From assembly GCA_022446795.1 (NCBI GenBank), contig JAKVBX010000024.1, positions 1 to 56,628 on the forward strand: DNA of 56,628 bases, written 5' to 3'. Of the stretch, positions 45,223-54,529 are shown piece by piece. The stretch is from Phycisphaerales bacterium. GTDB taxonomy: Bacteria; Planctomycetota; Phycisphaerae; Phycisphaerales; SM1A02. A program made the translations under genes and the position numbers. Position 1 is the stretch's first letter. Every line of letters begins with the position of its first letter. Under the pieces are notes generated by a model, which was not told where the DNA came from, did no database searches, and saw only the letters and a program-made list of their open reading frames with translations.

Positions 45223-45250
45223 TTGGTCCCGACGACCCCCGTGCTACCTT
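45223..45250 (+). promoter_or_regulatory. Promoter candidate TTGGTC-16-TACCTT
   Basis: TTGGTC at 45223 and an extended -10 TGC-TACCTT at 45242-45250, about 90 nt before the PA14/LamG gene. The GTGCTAnnnTTG context matches the one before sucA. Confidence 0.35.
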
Positions 45251-45339
45251 GGGATCTGGCACAATGGTCCCGTGACCGGGATCACCTGGCCACTGAAAGC
45301 AACGCTCTCGGTGGCCGCCGCGGCGAAGGAGCAGGACCC

Positions 45340-48300
45340 ATGGGACGATTGAACGCCATTGGCCGCCGCGCCACCAACCGGCTGCTGATCGCCATGGGCC
45401 TGGCGATCGCCCCATTGTCGGCTGAGGCCATGGCTGGAGCGGATCAAATCGCCGCCCGCCCACCGCTCGATCGCCAGGTCTCACCGCCGAAGCAGATCAC
45501 CGACCGCATCTGCCTGACGCCATCAACCACGGCGCAGTCCCACCCCCCTGCCCGCCGATCGGCCGATCGCGGCGGCTGCACGGGAAGCGAACTCATCTAC
45601 CGCCACGATGATGGAACCTATGAAGTCGGCGTCCGTTCCGACGGTACCCACGGTGGATGGCTGAACACCTTCACGATCGAGGGAGACGCAGTGGTCATCG
45701 AGGCCATTGATGTCGCCTTTGCCATCGTGACCGAGTCGGCCCCCGCAGCCGTGTATCTCTGGTCGGATCCCAATGGTGATGGTGACCCCACCGATGCGGA
45801 AGTCCTGGCATCAGCCACGCTGACCGCAACCGACTATCTCGTTCAGCGGGTCGACATCCCGGACACGTACATCGGCGAGGCCGGCACGACCTACTTCGTG
45901 GGCGTCCTGATGGCCTACGCCGAACCGGTCGACGCGGCCTTCCCGGCGGCCTATGACAACTCGGAACCCAACACGACGGGTGTCAGTTGGATCATCGGCG
46001 CCAATAGCCCTCTCAATCCCGACGACCTGACCGACGGCGCAATCGAGTTCGCCCTGATCGAAGATGCCCTGGGGGGCGCCACGATGGACCTCGGGGTCCG
46101 GGCCGTCTCGACAGCGACGTTCGACTGCAACGACAACGGCGTACCCGATCACGAGGAAATCAACGACGGCATCGCCGATGACTGCAACAGCAACTGCATC
46201 CCCGATGACTGCGAAGTCCTGGAAGCCGACTGCAACGGTAACGGTCTGCCGGATGACTGTGATCTTGGTGGCGAGCCGGTACCGGTGTATGCCTATGACG
46301 ATGGCTTCGGTGATAACAACATCGGCCTGTCGGGAGCAGGCGATGTGATCTGGCTCAACCACTTCACCATCCAGCCCAATGGCGAGGTCCTGGCCGGCAT
46401 GAAAGTGGCATTCGGCCTCGCGGCTGAAGGCACCCCCGCCCTTGTCCACGTCTGGGATGACCCCAACGGCGATGGCAATCCCTCGGATGCCAACACGCTC
46501 TGGACATTCAACATGACTGTCCAGGCTCCCGATACCAATCAGTTCATCCCGATCCCCTTTGATGACGGCATCATCCTGGGACCCGAGGGCACGAGTTTCT
46601 TCGTCGGGGTCCAGGTCATGCACGCGACCGGTGAGTATCCCGCCAGGATCGATCAGTCCAGTGACCAGCAGGAGAGCTGGCTCGCCGCCGGATCGGATGT
46701 CGTCGACCCCGACAATCTCGCCAACGCACCGATCTTCGGACTGACGGGCGGCATTGGCTTCCCGGGCAACTGGATGATCCGCGTCATTCCCGAGGCCGAC
46801 ATTCCTCCGAATGACTGCAATGTCAACGGCATCCCGGACGAATGCGACATCGCAGACGGCGGCGCCGATTCAGACTGCAACGGCAATGGCGTACCGGATT
46901 CCTGCGAGATCGATGCCGATGACTGCAATGGCAACGGACTGCCCGACGAGTGCGACCCGGACTGCAATGGTGACGGTATTCCCGATGACTGCCAGGTTCC
47001 GGAATCCGACTGCGACAACAACGGCATCGAGGATGAGTGCCAGTTGAAGAATACCGGCCTCGTCGGCCTGTACTACGACAATGACTCCTGGGAAGGCGAC
47101 TTCGTTCTCTCTCGAATCGATTCGGAGATCGACTTCTCCGAGAACAATTTCCCACCAGCACCCATGCCGCCGGACAACTTCAGCGTCCGCTGGGTCGGCA
47201 GCCTCGTTCCGCCGACCACCGGAACCTACACCTTGAGCATCGAGCACGATGACAGTGGCGCGGTGTACCTCAATAGTTCCCCGGTAATTCCGCTCAATGG
47301 CACGGGAACGCACACGACCACGGCGGATCTGGTTGCCGGACAGGCATACCACCTCCGCGTTGATTTCGCCGAGAACTCGTTCAGCCACTACTGCAAACTG
47401 CGATGGATACCACCCGGTGGATCCCTCGACATCATCCCGACGGCGCACCTCCGCCCGGTGTTTGACAGCAACGCCAACAACATCCCGGATATCTGCGACT
47501 TCGGCGACTGTGACCAGAACGATTTCCCCGACAACATCGACCTGGAGTCACCACTGGGACGGGACTGTAATGGGGATGGCATCCTGGACAGCTGCCAGGC
47601 TGGATGCGACTGCGACAACAACGGGTTCCTTGATTCCTGCGAAGCCGACGCCCCCAGTGGCCTGATCGCCCAGTACTTCAAGAACGACGCCGCTGACAAT
47701 CAGTTCGTAGATCGCGTCCTGGTCCGGATCGACTCGGAAGTCGACTTCGACTGGGGTGGCGGCAGCCCTCACCCCAGCATGCCGAACAACGAATTCACCA
47801 TCCGCTGGACCGGCACCGTTACAACGACCGCTGCCGCTGGCGTATACGAGTTCTTTACCCAGACTGATGATGGCGTCCGCCTGTGGGTTGACGACGAGCA
47901 GTTGATCGACCAGTGGGTTCCCCAGTCCAGCACGGAGCATTCGGGATCCCTCTCCCTCGACGCCAACACCGTCTATTCCATCAGGATGGAGTACTTCGAG
48001 GATGGCGGCGACGCCGTCGCTCGCCTGAGTTGGCGTCCGCCCGATGGACAGAAGACCATCATTCCAAGCAGTGCCCTCGGCCCGATGAACGATAGCGATG
48101 GCGACGGCATTCCCGACACGTGCAACGCCGACTGTAATGGCAACGGGGTACCGGACAGCCTCGACCTTGCTGATGGCACCAGCAGCGACTGCAATGGCAA
48201 TTGCACACCGGATGAATGTGACGTCGTGATACAGGTGAATTACGGACAGGCTCACTGGCGATTCGAGCAGATCGACGGCAACAGCGTCATCGACTCCGGA

Positions 48301-49221
48301 CCAAACGACATGTCCGGCACGTTTGACAACGGCCTGGCCACGTATGCCGCCGATGTCGCGACCGATCCCGTTCCACAGACCGGCCTGACCAACAGTCAGT
48401 CACTGGATCTGAATTGGCAGAGCACTTCCGCCTCCGGGACGTACACCGTCAACGACACGAATGGCGTGCTGTCCATGGGGAACCAGGACTTTACGATCGA
48501 GGCCTGGGTCAAGCTGGACCATCTCAGCACGACCGGCGGTGCCAACCAGCGGCAGTATCTCTGCCAGAAGAAACCCCTGCCTTCCCAGGATGGACTACTG
48601 GACTACGCCTTCCTGGTTCAACGTGGCAACAACGAGCCCATCCCGAACTACGGCGAATACACCGGCAGCGGACGGGAAATGCAACTGGTCTTCGGTTCGG
48701 GAACGAACACCTCCAGCCGCTGGGGCGCGACATCCAACCTGGAGATCAATGACCTTGAGTGGCACCTGGTGTCAGTGGCCTTTGATGCCAATCGGCGCGT
48801 CGTCCGGTTTGGGCTTGATGGCCAGTTCGAGGAGGTCCAGATCTCCAGCAGTGCGCCCAGCCATACCACGAACGATGGACCACTCCGCGTCGGCGGTCAT
48901 CAGAATGGAACGGGAACGGATAATCACTTCCTTCGCGGCGCCATTGATGAAATGCGAATCAGTCGTGGTGTCGTTCCGACGACAATGCTGCTCGATGCCC
49001 AGGGATACCCCTACTCGAATGATGATGACGCCAATGGCACCCCGGATGAATGCGGATGCGAAGGCGACGTGACGGGCGACGGCATCATCGATGTCAATGA
49101 CGTCCTGCAGGTCATCGCGGCCTGGGGTGGAACGGACCCCGATGCTGACGTCAACGGCGATGGAACGGTCGGCGTCGACGACCTGTTGATTGTCATCAAA
49201 CGATGGGGACCGTGCCCGTGA
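45340..49221 (+). CDS. Large secreted multidomain protein: duplicated unnamed domain, Ca-binding repeats, two PA14, LamG, dockerin-like end
   Basis: 1293 residues. Start at ATG 45340 behind GAAGGAG. Signal peptide (LLIAMGLAIAPLSAEAMA). Two similar domains (about 87-256 and 314-485) share WLNTFTI/WLNHFTI, AFAIVTESAPAAVYLW versus AFGLAAEGTPALVHVW, and DPNGDGDPTDA/DPNGDGNPSDA. About 15-17 DCNGNGxPDxC repeats, like thrombospondin type-3 calcium loops, link the parts. PA14 domains lie at about 571-707 (GLVGLYYDNDSWEG, SIEHDDSGAVYL) and 772-917 (GLIAQYFKNDAADNQF, TQTDDGVRLWVDDEQLID). A LamG-like fold follows at about 967-1219 (FTIEAWVKL, LRGAIDEMRISRGVV). The C-terminus (DVTGDGIIDVNDVLQVIAAW; DVNGDGTVGVDDLLIVIKRW) ends GPCP. 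Probably adhesion or glycan binding; no catalytic domain seen. Confidence 0.87.
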   Translation: MGRLNAIGRRATNRLLIAMGLAIAPLSAEAMAGADQIAARPPLDRQVSPPKQITDRICLTPSTTAQSHPPARRSADRGGCTGSELIYRHDDGTYEVGVRSDGTHGGWLNTFTIEGDAVVIEAIDVAFAIVTESAPAAVYLWSDPNGDGDPTDAEVLASATLTATDYLVQRVDIPDTYIGEAGTTYFVGVLMAYAEPVDAAFPAAYDNSEPNTTGVSWIIGANSPLNPDDLTDGAIEFALIEDALGGATMDLGVRAVSTATFDCNDNGVPDHEEINDGIADDCNSNCIPDDCEVLEADCNGNGLPDDCDLGGEPVPVYAYDDGFGDNNIGLSGAGDVIWLNHFTIQPNGEVLAGMKVAFGLAAEGTPALVHVWDDPNGDGNPSDANTLWTFNMTVQAPDTNQFIPIPFDDGIILGPEGTSFFVGVQVMHATGEYPARIDQSSDQQESWLAAGSDVVDPDNLANAPIFGLTGGIGFPGNWMIRVIPEADIPPNDCNVNGIPDECDIADGGADSDCNGNGVPDSCEIDADDCNGNGLPDECDPDCNGDGIPDDCQVPESDCDNNGIEDECQLKNTGLVGLYYDNDSWEGDFVLSRIDSEIDFSENNFPPAPMPPDNFSVRWVGSLVPPTTGTYTLSIEHDDSGAVYLNSSPVIPLNGTGTHTTTADLVAGQAYHLRVDFAENSFSHYCKLRWIPPGGSLDIIPTAHLRPVFDSNANNIPDICDFGDCDQNDFPDNIDLESPLGRDCNGDGILDSCQAGCDCDNNGFLDSCEADAPSGLIAQYFKNDAADNQFVDRVLVRIDSEVDFDWGGGSPHPSMPNNEFTIRWTGTVTTTAAAGVYEFFTQTDDGVRLWVDDEQLIDQWVPQSSTEHSGSLSLDANTVYSIRMEYFEDGGDAVARLSWRPPDGQKTIIPSSALGPMNDSDGDGIPDTCNADCNGNGVPDSLDLADGTSSDCNGNCTPDECDVVIQVNYGQAHWRFEQIDGNSVIDSGPNDMSGTFDNGLATYAADVATDPVPQTGLTNSQSLDLNWQSTSASGTYTVNDTNGVLSMGNQDFTIEAWVKLDHLSTTGGANQRQYLCQKKPLPSQDGLLDYAFLVQRGNNEPIPNYGEYTGSGREMQLVFGSGTNTSSRWGATSNLEINDLEWHLVSVAFDANRRVVRFGLDGQFEEVQISSSAPSHTTNDGPLRVGGHQNGTGTDNHFLRGAIDEMRISRGVVPTTMLLDAQGYPYSNDDDANGTPDECGCEGDVTGDGIIDVNDVLQVIAAWGGTDPDADVNGDGTVGVDDLLIVIKRWGPCP
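45552..45574. repeat. Imperfect palindrome inside the PA14/LamG gene
   Basis: ccgccgatcgg pairs with ccgatcgcggcgg apart from two extra bases. The surrounding sequence resembles the perfect palindrome at 35473 and encodes RRSADRGGC in the linker after the signal peptide; the copy at 35473 would read RRSADRRGC. Confidence 0.5.
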
Positions 49222-49310
49222 CCCAACGGGATCCACTCCGGCTCGCCCCTGGAGCGAGTCCTGCGATGAAGCGGGGTCATACCAGCACCAACCAACCAGG
49301 AGTTCGGCCG

Positions 49311-50261
49311 ATGAGCCAATGGGCCATGGCCGCCCTCCTGGCGGTGTTCGCCGGAGCGGCGAGCAGCATGGCGGACACGATCCATGTGCCGGCAGAGGCA
49401 CCCACGATCAGTGACGCTGTCGCGACCGCTGGCCCCGGCGACACGATTTTGATCGCCGCTGGAACGTACACCGAGTCGGGGATCTTCATCGATGACCCGG
49501 ACATCACGATGATCGGCGAGGTGAACAGCGACGGTACGCCAGCGGTCACGCTGGATGGCCAGGGAACGAATGACATCCTGCTGGCCATCGGCCTGGTCAA
49601 TGCGACCGGCGCCACGATCGAGAACCTCCGGTTCACCGGCTCCATCGGAAACGCCGTGTGGATCTACCACCACTCCCCAACGATCCGAAACTGCCTGTTC
49701 ACCGGAAACTCGACTGTCTTTGCCGGAGGGGCCATCTGGTCCTCGGACACGCAGGCCGTCATCGAGTCCTGCCAGTTCATTGGCAATACTGCCGGGGACA
49801 ACGGGAGTCTCGTGCTTGCCAAGGGCACGACGGGAACCCGTGGCCATGCCGGCCCCGTCTTCCGCGACTGCCTGTTCCAGGACAATGACGGCTACTGCAC
49901 GCTCATGGTCCAGTTCCATGACGCGGACGTCGAGAACTGTGACTTCCGCGGTAACAGCGGCCACTCGGCCATCTACGTTCACTCCAGCACGCTTGATGTC
50001 TCGGGCAGCCTGTTCTGTGAAAACGGGGGCGCACCGATAACCGGACCGTACGATGACGGTGGCGACAACACGTTTACCGACACCTGCCCCGTGGACTGCA
50101 TGGGTGATCTCAATGGCGATCTCCTGATCGACATCGATGACCTGCTCTTCCTGCTGGGGGCCTACCAGGTCAATGCCGATGGTGACTGTGACGATGACGG
50201 AGATACCGACGTCGACGACCTGTTGCTCCTGATCGGGGCCTATGGCCAGGGCTGTGGATGA
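49311..50261 (+). CDS. Secreted beta-helix protein with dockerin-like C-terminus
   Basis: 316 residues. Start at ATG 49311 because CAGGAG lies just before it and the signal peptide (MSQWAMAALLAVFAGAASSMA) begins there; an earlier ATG at 49266 would add 15 polar residues. N-cap IHVPAEAPTISDAVATAGPG, a short set of coils (CLFTGNSTVFAGGAIWSSD, CQFIGNTAGDNGSLVL), and loops DLNGDLLIDIDDLLFLLGAY and CDDDGDTDVDDLLLLIGAYG ending GQGCG. It follows the PA14/LamG gene by 89 nt and may be on the same transcript. Confidence 0.83.
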   Translation: MSQWAMAALLAVFAGAASSMADTIHVPAEAPTISDAVATAGPGDTILIAAGTYTESGIFIDDPDITMIGEVNSDGTPAVTLDGQGTNDILLAIGLVNATGATIENLRFTGSIGNAVWIYHHSPTIRNCLFTGNSTVFAGGAIWSSDTQAVIESCQFIGNTAGDNGSLVLAKGTTGTRGHAGPVFRDCLFQDNDGYCTLMVQFHDADVENCDFRGNSGHSAIYVHSSTLDVSGSLFCENGGAPITGPYDDGGDNTFTDTCPVDCMGDLNGDLLIDIDDLLFLLGAYQVNADGDCDDDGDTDVDDLLLLIGAYGQGCG

Positions 50262-50286
50262 CAAGGCCGTCCGGTTGACACCGACT

Positions 50287-50315
50287 TTGACCCCCCCATG
50301 CGATTGCAGTAGTCT
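50287..50315 (+). promoter_or_regulatory. Promoter TTGACC-17-TAGTCT
   Basis: TTGACC at 50287-50292 and TAGTCT at 50310-50315, spacer 17 nt, 45 nt before the SYLF lipoprotein gene. Close to a standard sigma-70 promoter and clearly different from the TTGATC elements of the neighbours. Confidence 0.55.
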
Positions 50316-50359
50316 CCCTCCTCGACTTGCCAACACCTGACAACGGGAAGGAACCACAC

Positions 50360-50932
50360 ATGCGATCCACGCACTTCAGCTTCATCGGTATGTCATTGCT
50401 CATCGTGACGATGGCCATGCTCATGTCCCTCACGACCGGATGCTCCACCACGCCGAAGGTCGAAGACCAGGGGAAGATCCTCGCGGACAGCCAGGAGGCC
50501 ATGGAGTGGTTCACCAGCAACGTCTCTGGCCTCGGGTCCCAGTTGGCCAGTTCGGCGGGCTACATCGTGTACCCGGGTGTCGGGCAGTACGGCATCCTGA
50601 TCAGCGGCGGGAAGTTCGGTCGCGGTGTGGTCTACAACAGCCAGGGCACCCAGGTCGGCTGGGCCTACCTCAACGCCGCATCCGCCGGACTGCAGGTCGG
50701 CGGCCAGGGCTTCAAGATGCTGGTGGTCTTCGAGAACGCGGCCACCATGCAGGAGTTCGAGCAGAACAAGTTGACCGGTGATATCGGCGCCACGGTCGTT
50801 GCCGCCGACGCCGGCAAGGCTGGAGCGGCTTCCTTTACGGACGGTGTGGCGGTGTACCAGGGTGGCCAGACCGGACTGATGGCGGGCGCCAGTATCGGGA
50901 TGGACTACATGCGATACGAAGCCGTCCAATAG
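50360..50932 (+). CDS. SYLF/Ysc84-domain lipoprotein
   Basis: 190 residues. Lipoprotein signal with lipobox LMSLTTGC|STT. The mature part shows the SYLF pattern: AGYIVYPGVGQYGILISGGKFGRGVVYN ... VGGQGFKMLVVFENAATMQEF and SIGMDY (written here as two segments of one domain). SYLF domains bind lipids or phosphoinositides in eukaryotes; bacterial members are small envelope lipoproteins of unknown role. Start ATG 50360 behind GGGAAGGAA. It is the only gene of the right-hand cluster with neither a dockerin-like end nor an ATPase fold. It has its own promoter. Confidence 0.8.
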   Translation: MRSTHFSFIGMSLLIVTMAMLMSLTTGCSTTPKVEDQGKILADSQEAMEWFTSNVSGLGSQLASSAGYIVYPGVGQYGILISGGKFGRGVVYNSQGTQVGWAYLNAASAGLQVGGQGFKMLVVFENAATMQEFEQNKLTGDIGATVVAADAGKAGAASFTDGVAVYQGGQTGLMAGASIGMDYMRYEAVQ

Positions 50933-50999
50933 CAACGGCGGCCTCCTCTCCCCCGCCGACCCCGGTCTACCGGGAGCGGCCCGATTACCGATTCCACCA

Positions 51000-51028
51000 C
51001 AGCCCCGGCAGAGACCCTGTCGGGGCTG
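51000..51028 (+). terminator. Repeated 29-nt hairpin, copy 1
   Basis: 12-bp stem (cagccccggcag / ctgtcggggctg, one G-U) with loop agacc, downstream of the SYLF gene. Followed by cttcct, not a strong U-tract. Near-identical copies at 52513, 54627 and 56119. Confidence 0.65.
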
Positions 51029-51066
51029 CTTCCTGCATTTAGATGTCAAACCGACACTCCCAGCGC

Positions 51067-51095
51067 TTGATCCCATCGGCTGAGTCGTCATGATG
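51067..51095 (+). promoter_or_regulatory. TTGATC element, copy before the GH18-like gene
   Basis: TTGATC (51067-51072), 17-nt spacer, ATGATG (51090-51095), i.e. a -10 of CATGAT with spacer 16. The gene starts 138 nt later, much further than in the other copies. Confidence 0.35.
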
Positions 51096-51233
51096 GACCC
51101 ACTGGCACGTCCAGTTGGGGGAAGGCCGGCCGGACGACCATCCTGACCGCCCCCCGTTGAACGCTGCCCCGAGACGACGAACCCGCCGGCCAAAGCTGTA
51201 TTCGATATCACCAGGCATCGGAGGAGAACACGG

Positions 51234-52460
51234 ATGAACCGGAAACAACGACTGATCGCCATGGCCCTGGCGCTGCTGCTCCCCTCGCTGGCCCTCGCGG
51301 AGCTCGATGGACCGATCAACAAGCCATTCATCAAGTCCGTCGGCGCCTGGATCTTCGTAGGCGAGGACGACCGGCAGGAGGGAAGCAACTATTGGAACAG
51401 CAACAGCTCCTACCAGTCGCTGATTCAAAACAACGTCTATGAAGCCGTCGACGTCTTGTGCATCGGCCTGATCAATACCGTCCAGGTCAATGCAACGACA
51501 TGGCCAAGCACGACCCATGGTGGCTCCGGATGGACCCTTCACTTCACGGGTGCCGGCCATGACGCGGGAGGCCAGGTGCCTGGCGCACCCACAATGCCCC
51601 CGGGCGGCTACACCAACCAGACCTACTTTGAGCAGATCATCCAGGATGCCCGGGCTGCCAATCCCCACATCCGCATCACGGTCGGCTCGATGTATGCCCC
51701 CGGCGATGTGTTCAGCCGGATCTTCGCGGACCCGGCCAATCCCCAGGAGTCCGAAGCCCGGTCATTCGCTGAAAATGTCGCCGAGTTCTGCCTGCAACAT
51801 CAGATCAATGGCTACGACATCGACTTCGAAGAACCCCTGGCAACGAACACGTCCGCCGAACAGTTCAATCTCATCATGAGCGAACTGGGAACCGCCTTCC
51901 GAGAGAAGTACGATCTTGCCTATGGCCGCAATCTCTGGCTGCTGATGACCCCGGCTGTATCCAACGTGAGCGTACAACTCAATTCCAATTCGTCAAACAT
52001 CATCAATGCCAACCTCTATGCCATGAACCTCCAGATGTACAATGGTGAGTACCAGCAGACGTTGTACTGGGACACCCTGGGCGTCAACTCGAACCTCTAC
52101 GGCTACACTGGAAGTTGGGAAGTGCCGGCTGATTCCGAGGGCAACTACAATCCGCCAACACCGGAAGCCGTGCTCAAGGACAATGCCTCAAGCAACAGCC
52201 AGCAGATCATGATGTGGCGATTGAACTCCGGCCCCCCGGCGCTCTGGCAGCTGGAACAGAGTTACCAGAAGCAACTCTACGCCGCCACTTTTCCACAATC
52301 AGGCGATGTTGACGGCGACACCGATGTCGACTCGAACGACCTGTCAGCACTCCATGCCACCCTGGGAATCTGCCAGGAAGATGTCAATCACGACGGCGAC
52401 ATTGACATCGACGACCTGCTGCTCCTGATCGAAAGCTGGGGGGAGTCCTGTACGCCATAG
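51234..52460 (+). CDS. Secreted GH18-like (chitinase-fold) protein with dockerin-like C-terminus
   Basis: 408 residues. Signal peptide (LIAMALALLLPSLALA). GYDIDFEEP at about 194-202 matches the GH18 DGxDxDxE motif with its acidic catalytic Glu; ITVGSMYAP before it and LLMTPAVSNV, YAMNLQMYNG after it fit strands of the TIM barrel. It could hydrolyse chitin-like or other GlcNAc glycans, or only bind them. The C-terminus has loops DVDGDTDVDSNDLSALHATL and DVNHDGDIDIDDLLLLIESW ending in SCTP, nearly the same as the protein at 54746. The uup gene is convergent. Confidence 0.75.
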   Translation: MNRKQRLIAMALALLLPSLALAELDGPINKPFIKSVGAWIFVGEDDRQEGSNYWNSNSSYQSLIQNNVYEAVDVLCIGLINTVQVNATTWPSTTHGGSGWTLHFTGAGHDAGGQVPGAPTMPPGGYTNQTYFEQIIQDARAANPHIRITVGSMYAPGDVFSRIFADPANPQESEARSFAENVAEFCLQHQINGYDIDFEEPLATNTSAEQFNLIMSELGTAFREKYDLAYGRNLWLLMTPAVSNVSVQLNSNSSNIINANLYAMNLQMYNGEYQQTLYWDTLGVNSNLYGYTGSWEVPADSEGNYNPPTPEAVLKDNASSNSQQIMMWRLNSGPPALWQLEQSYQKQLYAATFPQSGDVDGDTDVDSNDLSALHATLGICQEDVNHDGDIDIDDLLLLIESWGESCTP

Positions 52461-52512
52461 CTCGCGGCTGGCCTGCCAACAGCCCCCTCGCCCTCCAGGC
52501 CCCGATCCACCA

Positions 52513-52541
52513 CAGCCCCGGCAGAGACCCTGTCGGGGCTG
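52513..52541 (+). terminator. Repeated 29-nt hairpin, copy 2
   Basis: Same 29 bases as copy 1, preceded by the same ccaccacag context and followed by tttcctc. Lies between the GH18-like gene and the convergent uup stop, so a terminator role for the plus strand fits. Confidence 0.65.
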
Positions 52542-52561
52542 TTTCCTCGAATCCCGTTATC

Positions 52562-54385
52562 TCATCCACTCTTGCCCGAATCGATGGCTTCGAGCTCAAC
52601 CCAACGGGCATACAACGCCGCGACCTTCTCCTGCGCCTTGCAGAGTGCTTCATAGCACTTTGCCGCTTTGATGTGATCCTGCGCCAGTTCGGGATCAGCC
52701 ACTTCCTCATCAAGGCGTTGTACTTCAGTTTCCGCTTCCAGAATATCCTGCTCAATGGAGTCGTATTCACGCTTCTCTTTGTAACTGAGCTTTCGGGTTC
52801 GAACTGACACACCTGCCCGGGCGGGCTTCCTGGCTGCCGTCTCGGTCACCTGCCTGGACTTGCTCATTGCCTTTCGCGCAGCATTCCATTGGTCATACGT
52901 CTGGAACGTCTTGACGCCACCATGGCCATCCAGACCGAGATACTCGGTCGCGATGCGCTCCAGCATGAAACGGTCATGGGTCACCAGGACGATCGCGCCA
53001 GGAAACTCCAGCAACGCCTGCTCAAGCACCTCCATTGACGGAATGTCAAGATCATTGGTCGGCTCATCAAGCAGGAGTACATCCGCCGGCCGCAACATCA
53101 GGTTGGCAATGAGCAGCCTGGCCTGTTCACCTCCCGACAGGTTCCCGACGATCGTCGCCAGTTGATCAGGCTCAAAAAGAAACCGTTTCGCCCAGCCCGT
53201 CACGTGAATCATCTTGCCCCGGTAATCAACCATATCCCCAACGGGACAGAGCGATTCCTGGAGCGTTCGACTGGCGACCAGGGTCGAACGATGCTGACTG
53301 AAGGTCACGATCCTGAGGTCCGCCGCCTTCTTGATGGTCCCGCCATCCGGATCCAGCTCGCCGTTCATCAAACGGATAAGCGTGGTCTTCCCGGAACCAT
53401 TGACGCCAAGCAGGCCAATACGCTGTCCCGGGGAGAGCATGAGCTCAAGATTCTCGAAGAGCAGCTTGTCACCCATTGATTTCCTGACACTGTGCAGGGC
53501 AAGCAACTTGTGTGTCTTGCGCTCTGTCGCCTGGAAATCGATGGTTGTGGTCTGATCTGGCGCTGCGATCCGGTCACGGGCCTGCTTCAATTCGTCACGG
53601 CGCCGATCTGTCGCCTCAACCTGGGTCTTGTTTCGTGTCTGCCGTCCCTGGATGCCCTGCCTGAGCCACGCCGTATCACGGCGGACCTTGTTGGCCAGTG
53701 CGGACTCCGCCGCTTGCTGGGCATCAAGAAATGCCTCCTTGCGCCTGAGAAATTCCGAGTAATCACCCTCTGCCTTGAACGTTCCTCCTGGGTAGGCAGG
53801 CGATAACTCGATAATCCGACTGGCCGTATTCTCCAGGAACACTCGGTCGTGGGTCACGAACACAAGCGCCATCGCAGCCTGTTGAACAAATGCCTCCAGC
53901 CAGAGAACACCCTCGAGGTCGAGATGATTGGTCGGCTCATCCAACAGGAGCAGGTCGGGATCCGTCGCAATGGCAGACGCCAGTGAGAGTCGTTTTTTCC
54001 AACCACCGGAAAGTGAATTGACGGGCCTGTCGAAATCCTCGAACCCGAGCTTTGAAAGCGCGATGGAAGCGGACGTTTCATTCTCCAGTTGCTCAGCAGA
54101 ACCGGGCCCCAGTGATTCAAGGACTGCGGACAATGGTGTTGCGTTGTCGCTGAATCGATCATCCTGCTCGATATAGACGATCTTCGTGTTCCGGCGACGC
54201 GTGACTTCCCCCCCATCAGGCACCTCACTTCCAGCGAGAATCTTGAGAAGTGATGACTTGCCCGATCCATTAGGCCCGATCAGGCCCACGCGATCGCCAT
54301 CCTCGATGTGAATGGCGACGCCTTCGAAAAGCGTATTGGCCGGATAAGCCTTGGAAAGATCTTGTGCCGAAAGGATAGTCGCCAT
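52562..54385 (-). CDS. ABC-F family ATPase, Uup-like
   Basis: 607 residues, no membrane segment. Two ABC domains: Walker A GPNGSGKSS and GVNGSGKTT, signatures LSGGWKKRL and LSGGEQARL, Walker B LLLLDEPTNHLDL and VLLLDEPTNDLDI, switch His in VTHDR (both). The linker between them (about 230-300) is charged and helical; the C-terminal coiled coil (about 530-600) is typical of Uup. ABC-F proteins act on the ribosome or, for Uup, on DNA structures. It is the only minus-strand gene of the island and its codon use is visibly less GC-rich than the neighbours, which may reflect a separate origin. Confidence 0.9.
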   Translation of the reverse strand: MATILSAQDLSKAYPANTLFEGVAIHIEDGDRVGLIGPNGSGKSSLLKILAGSEVPDGGEVTRRRNTKIVYIEQDDRFSDNATPLSAVLESLGPGSAEQLENETSASIALSKLGFEDFDRPVNSLSGGWKKRLSLASAIATDPDLLLLDEPTNHLDLEGVLWLEAFVQQAAMALVFVTHDRVFLENTASRIIELSPAYPGGTFKAEGDYSEFLRRKEAFLDAQQAAESALANKVRRDTAWLRQGIQGRQTRNKTQVEATDRRRDELKQARDRIAAPDQTTTIDFQATERKTHKLLALHSVRKSMGDKLLFENLELMLSPGQRIGLLGVNGSGKTTLIRLMNGELDPDGGTIKKAADLRIVTFSQHRSTLVASRTLQESLCPVGDMVDYRGKMIHVTGWAKRFLFEPDQLATIVGNLSGGEQARLLIANLMLRPADVLLLDEPTNDLDIPSMEVLEQALLEFPGAIVLVTHDRFMLERIATEYLGLDGHGGVKTFQTYDQWNAARKAMSKSRQVTETAARKPARAGVSVRTRKLSYKEKREYDSIEQDILEAETEVQRLDEEVADPELAQDHIKAAKCYEALCKAQEKVAALYARWVELEAIDSGKSG

Positions 54386-54529
54386 AGCTCACTCTGATCA
54401 GCGGACGTCTGCTGCAGGGAGATGGATGATATGACAATCGATCACACACCTGGCAATACACACCGGCCTCTACCAGGGATCCTACCGGGCCAGGTCGTCA
54501 CTGCCCGACCTGGAGGCCAGGCCTGCGCC

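Larger units (their letters stand above)
45019..45339. other. Intergenic region with hairpin and promoter candidates
   Basis: 321 bp, no gene. A hairpin related to the repeated 29-nt element lies at 45072-45099, and an extended -10 promoter candidate at 45223-45250. The rest shows nothing distinct. Confidence 0.5.
50933..51233. other. Intergenic region with hairpin and promoter elements
   Basis: 301 bp, no gene. Contains a small dyad cccggtctaccggg (50961-50974), the 29-nt hairpin (51000-51028) and a TTGATC element (51067-51095). If transcription starts there, the GH18-like gene has a leader of about 130 nt. Confidence 0.5.

Noticed and set aside
45255-45275. tggcac near 45256 as a sigma-54 promoter
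   Set aside because: The -12 TTGC part is missing at the required distance.
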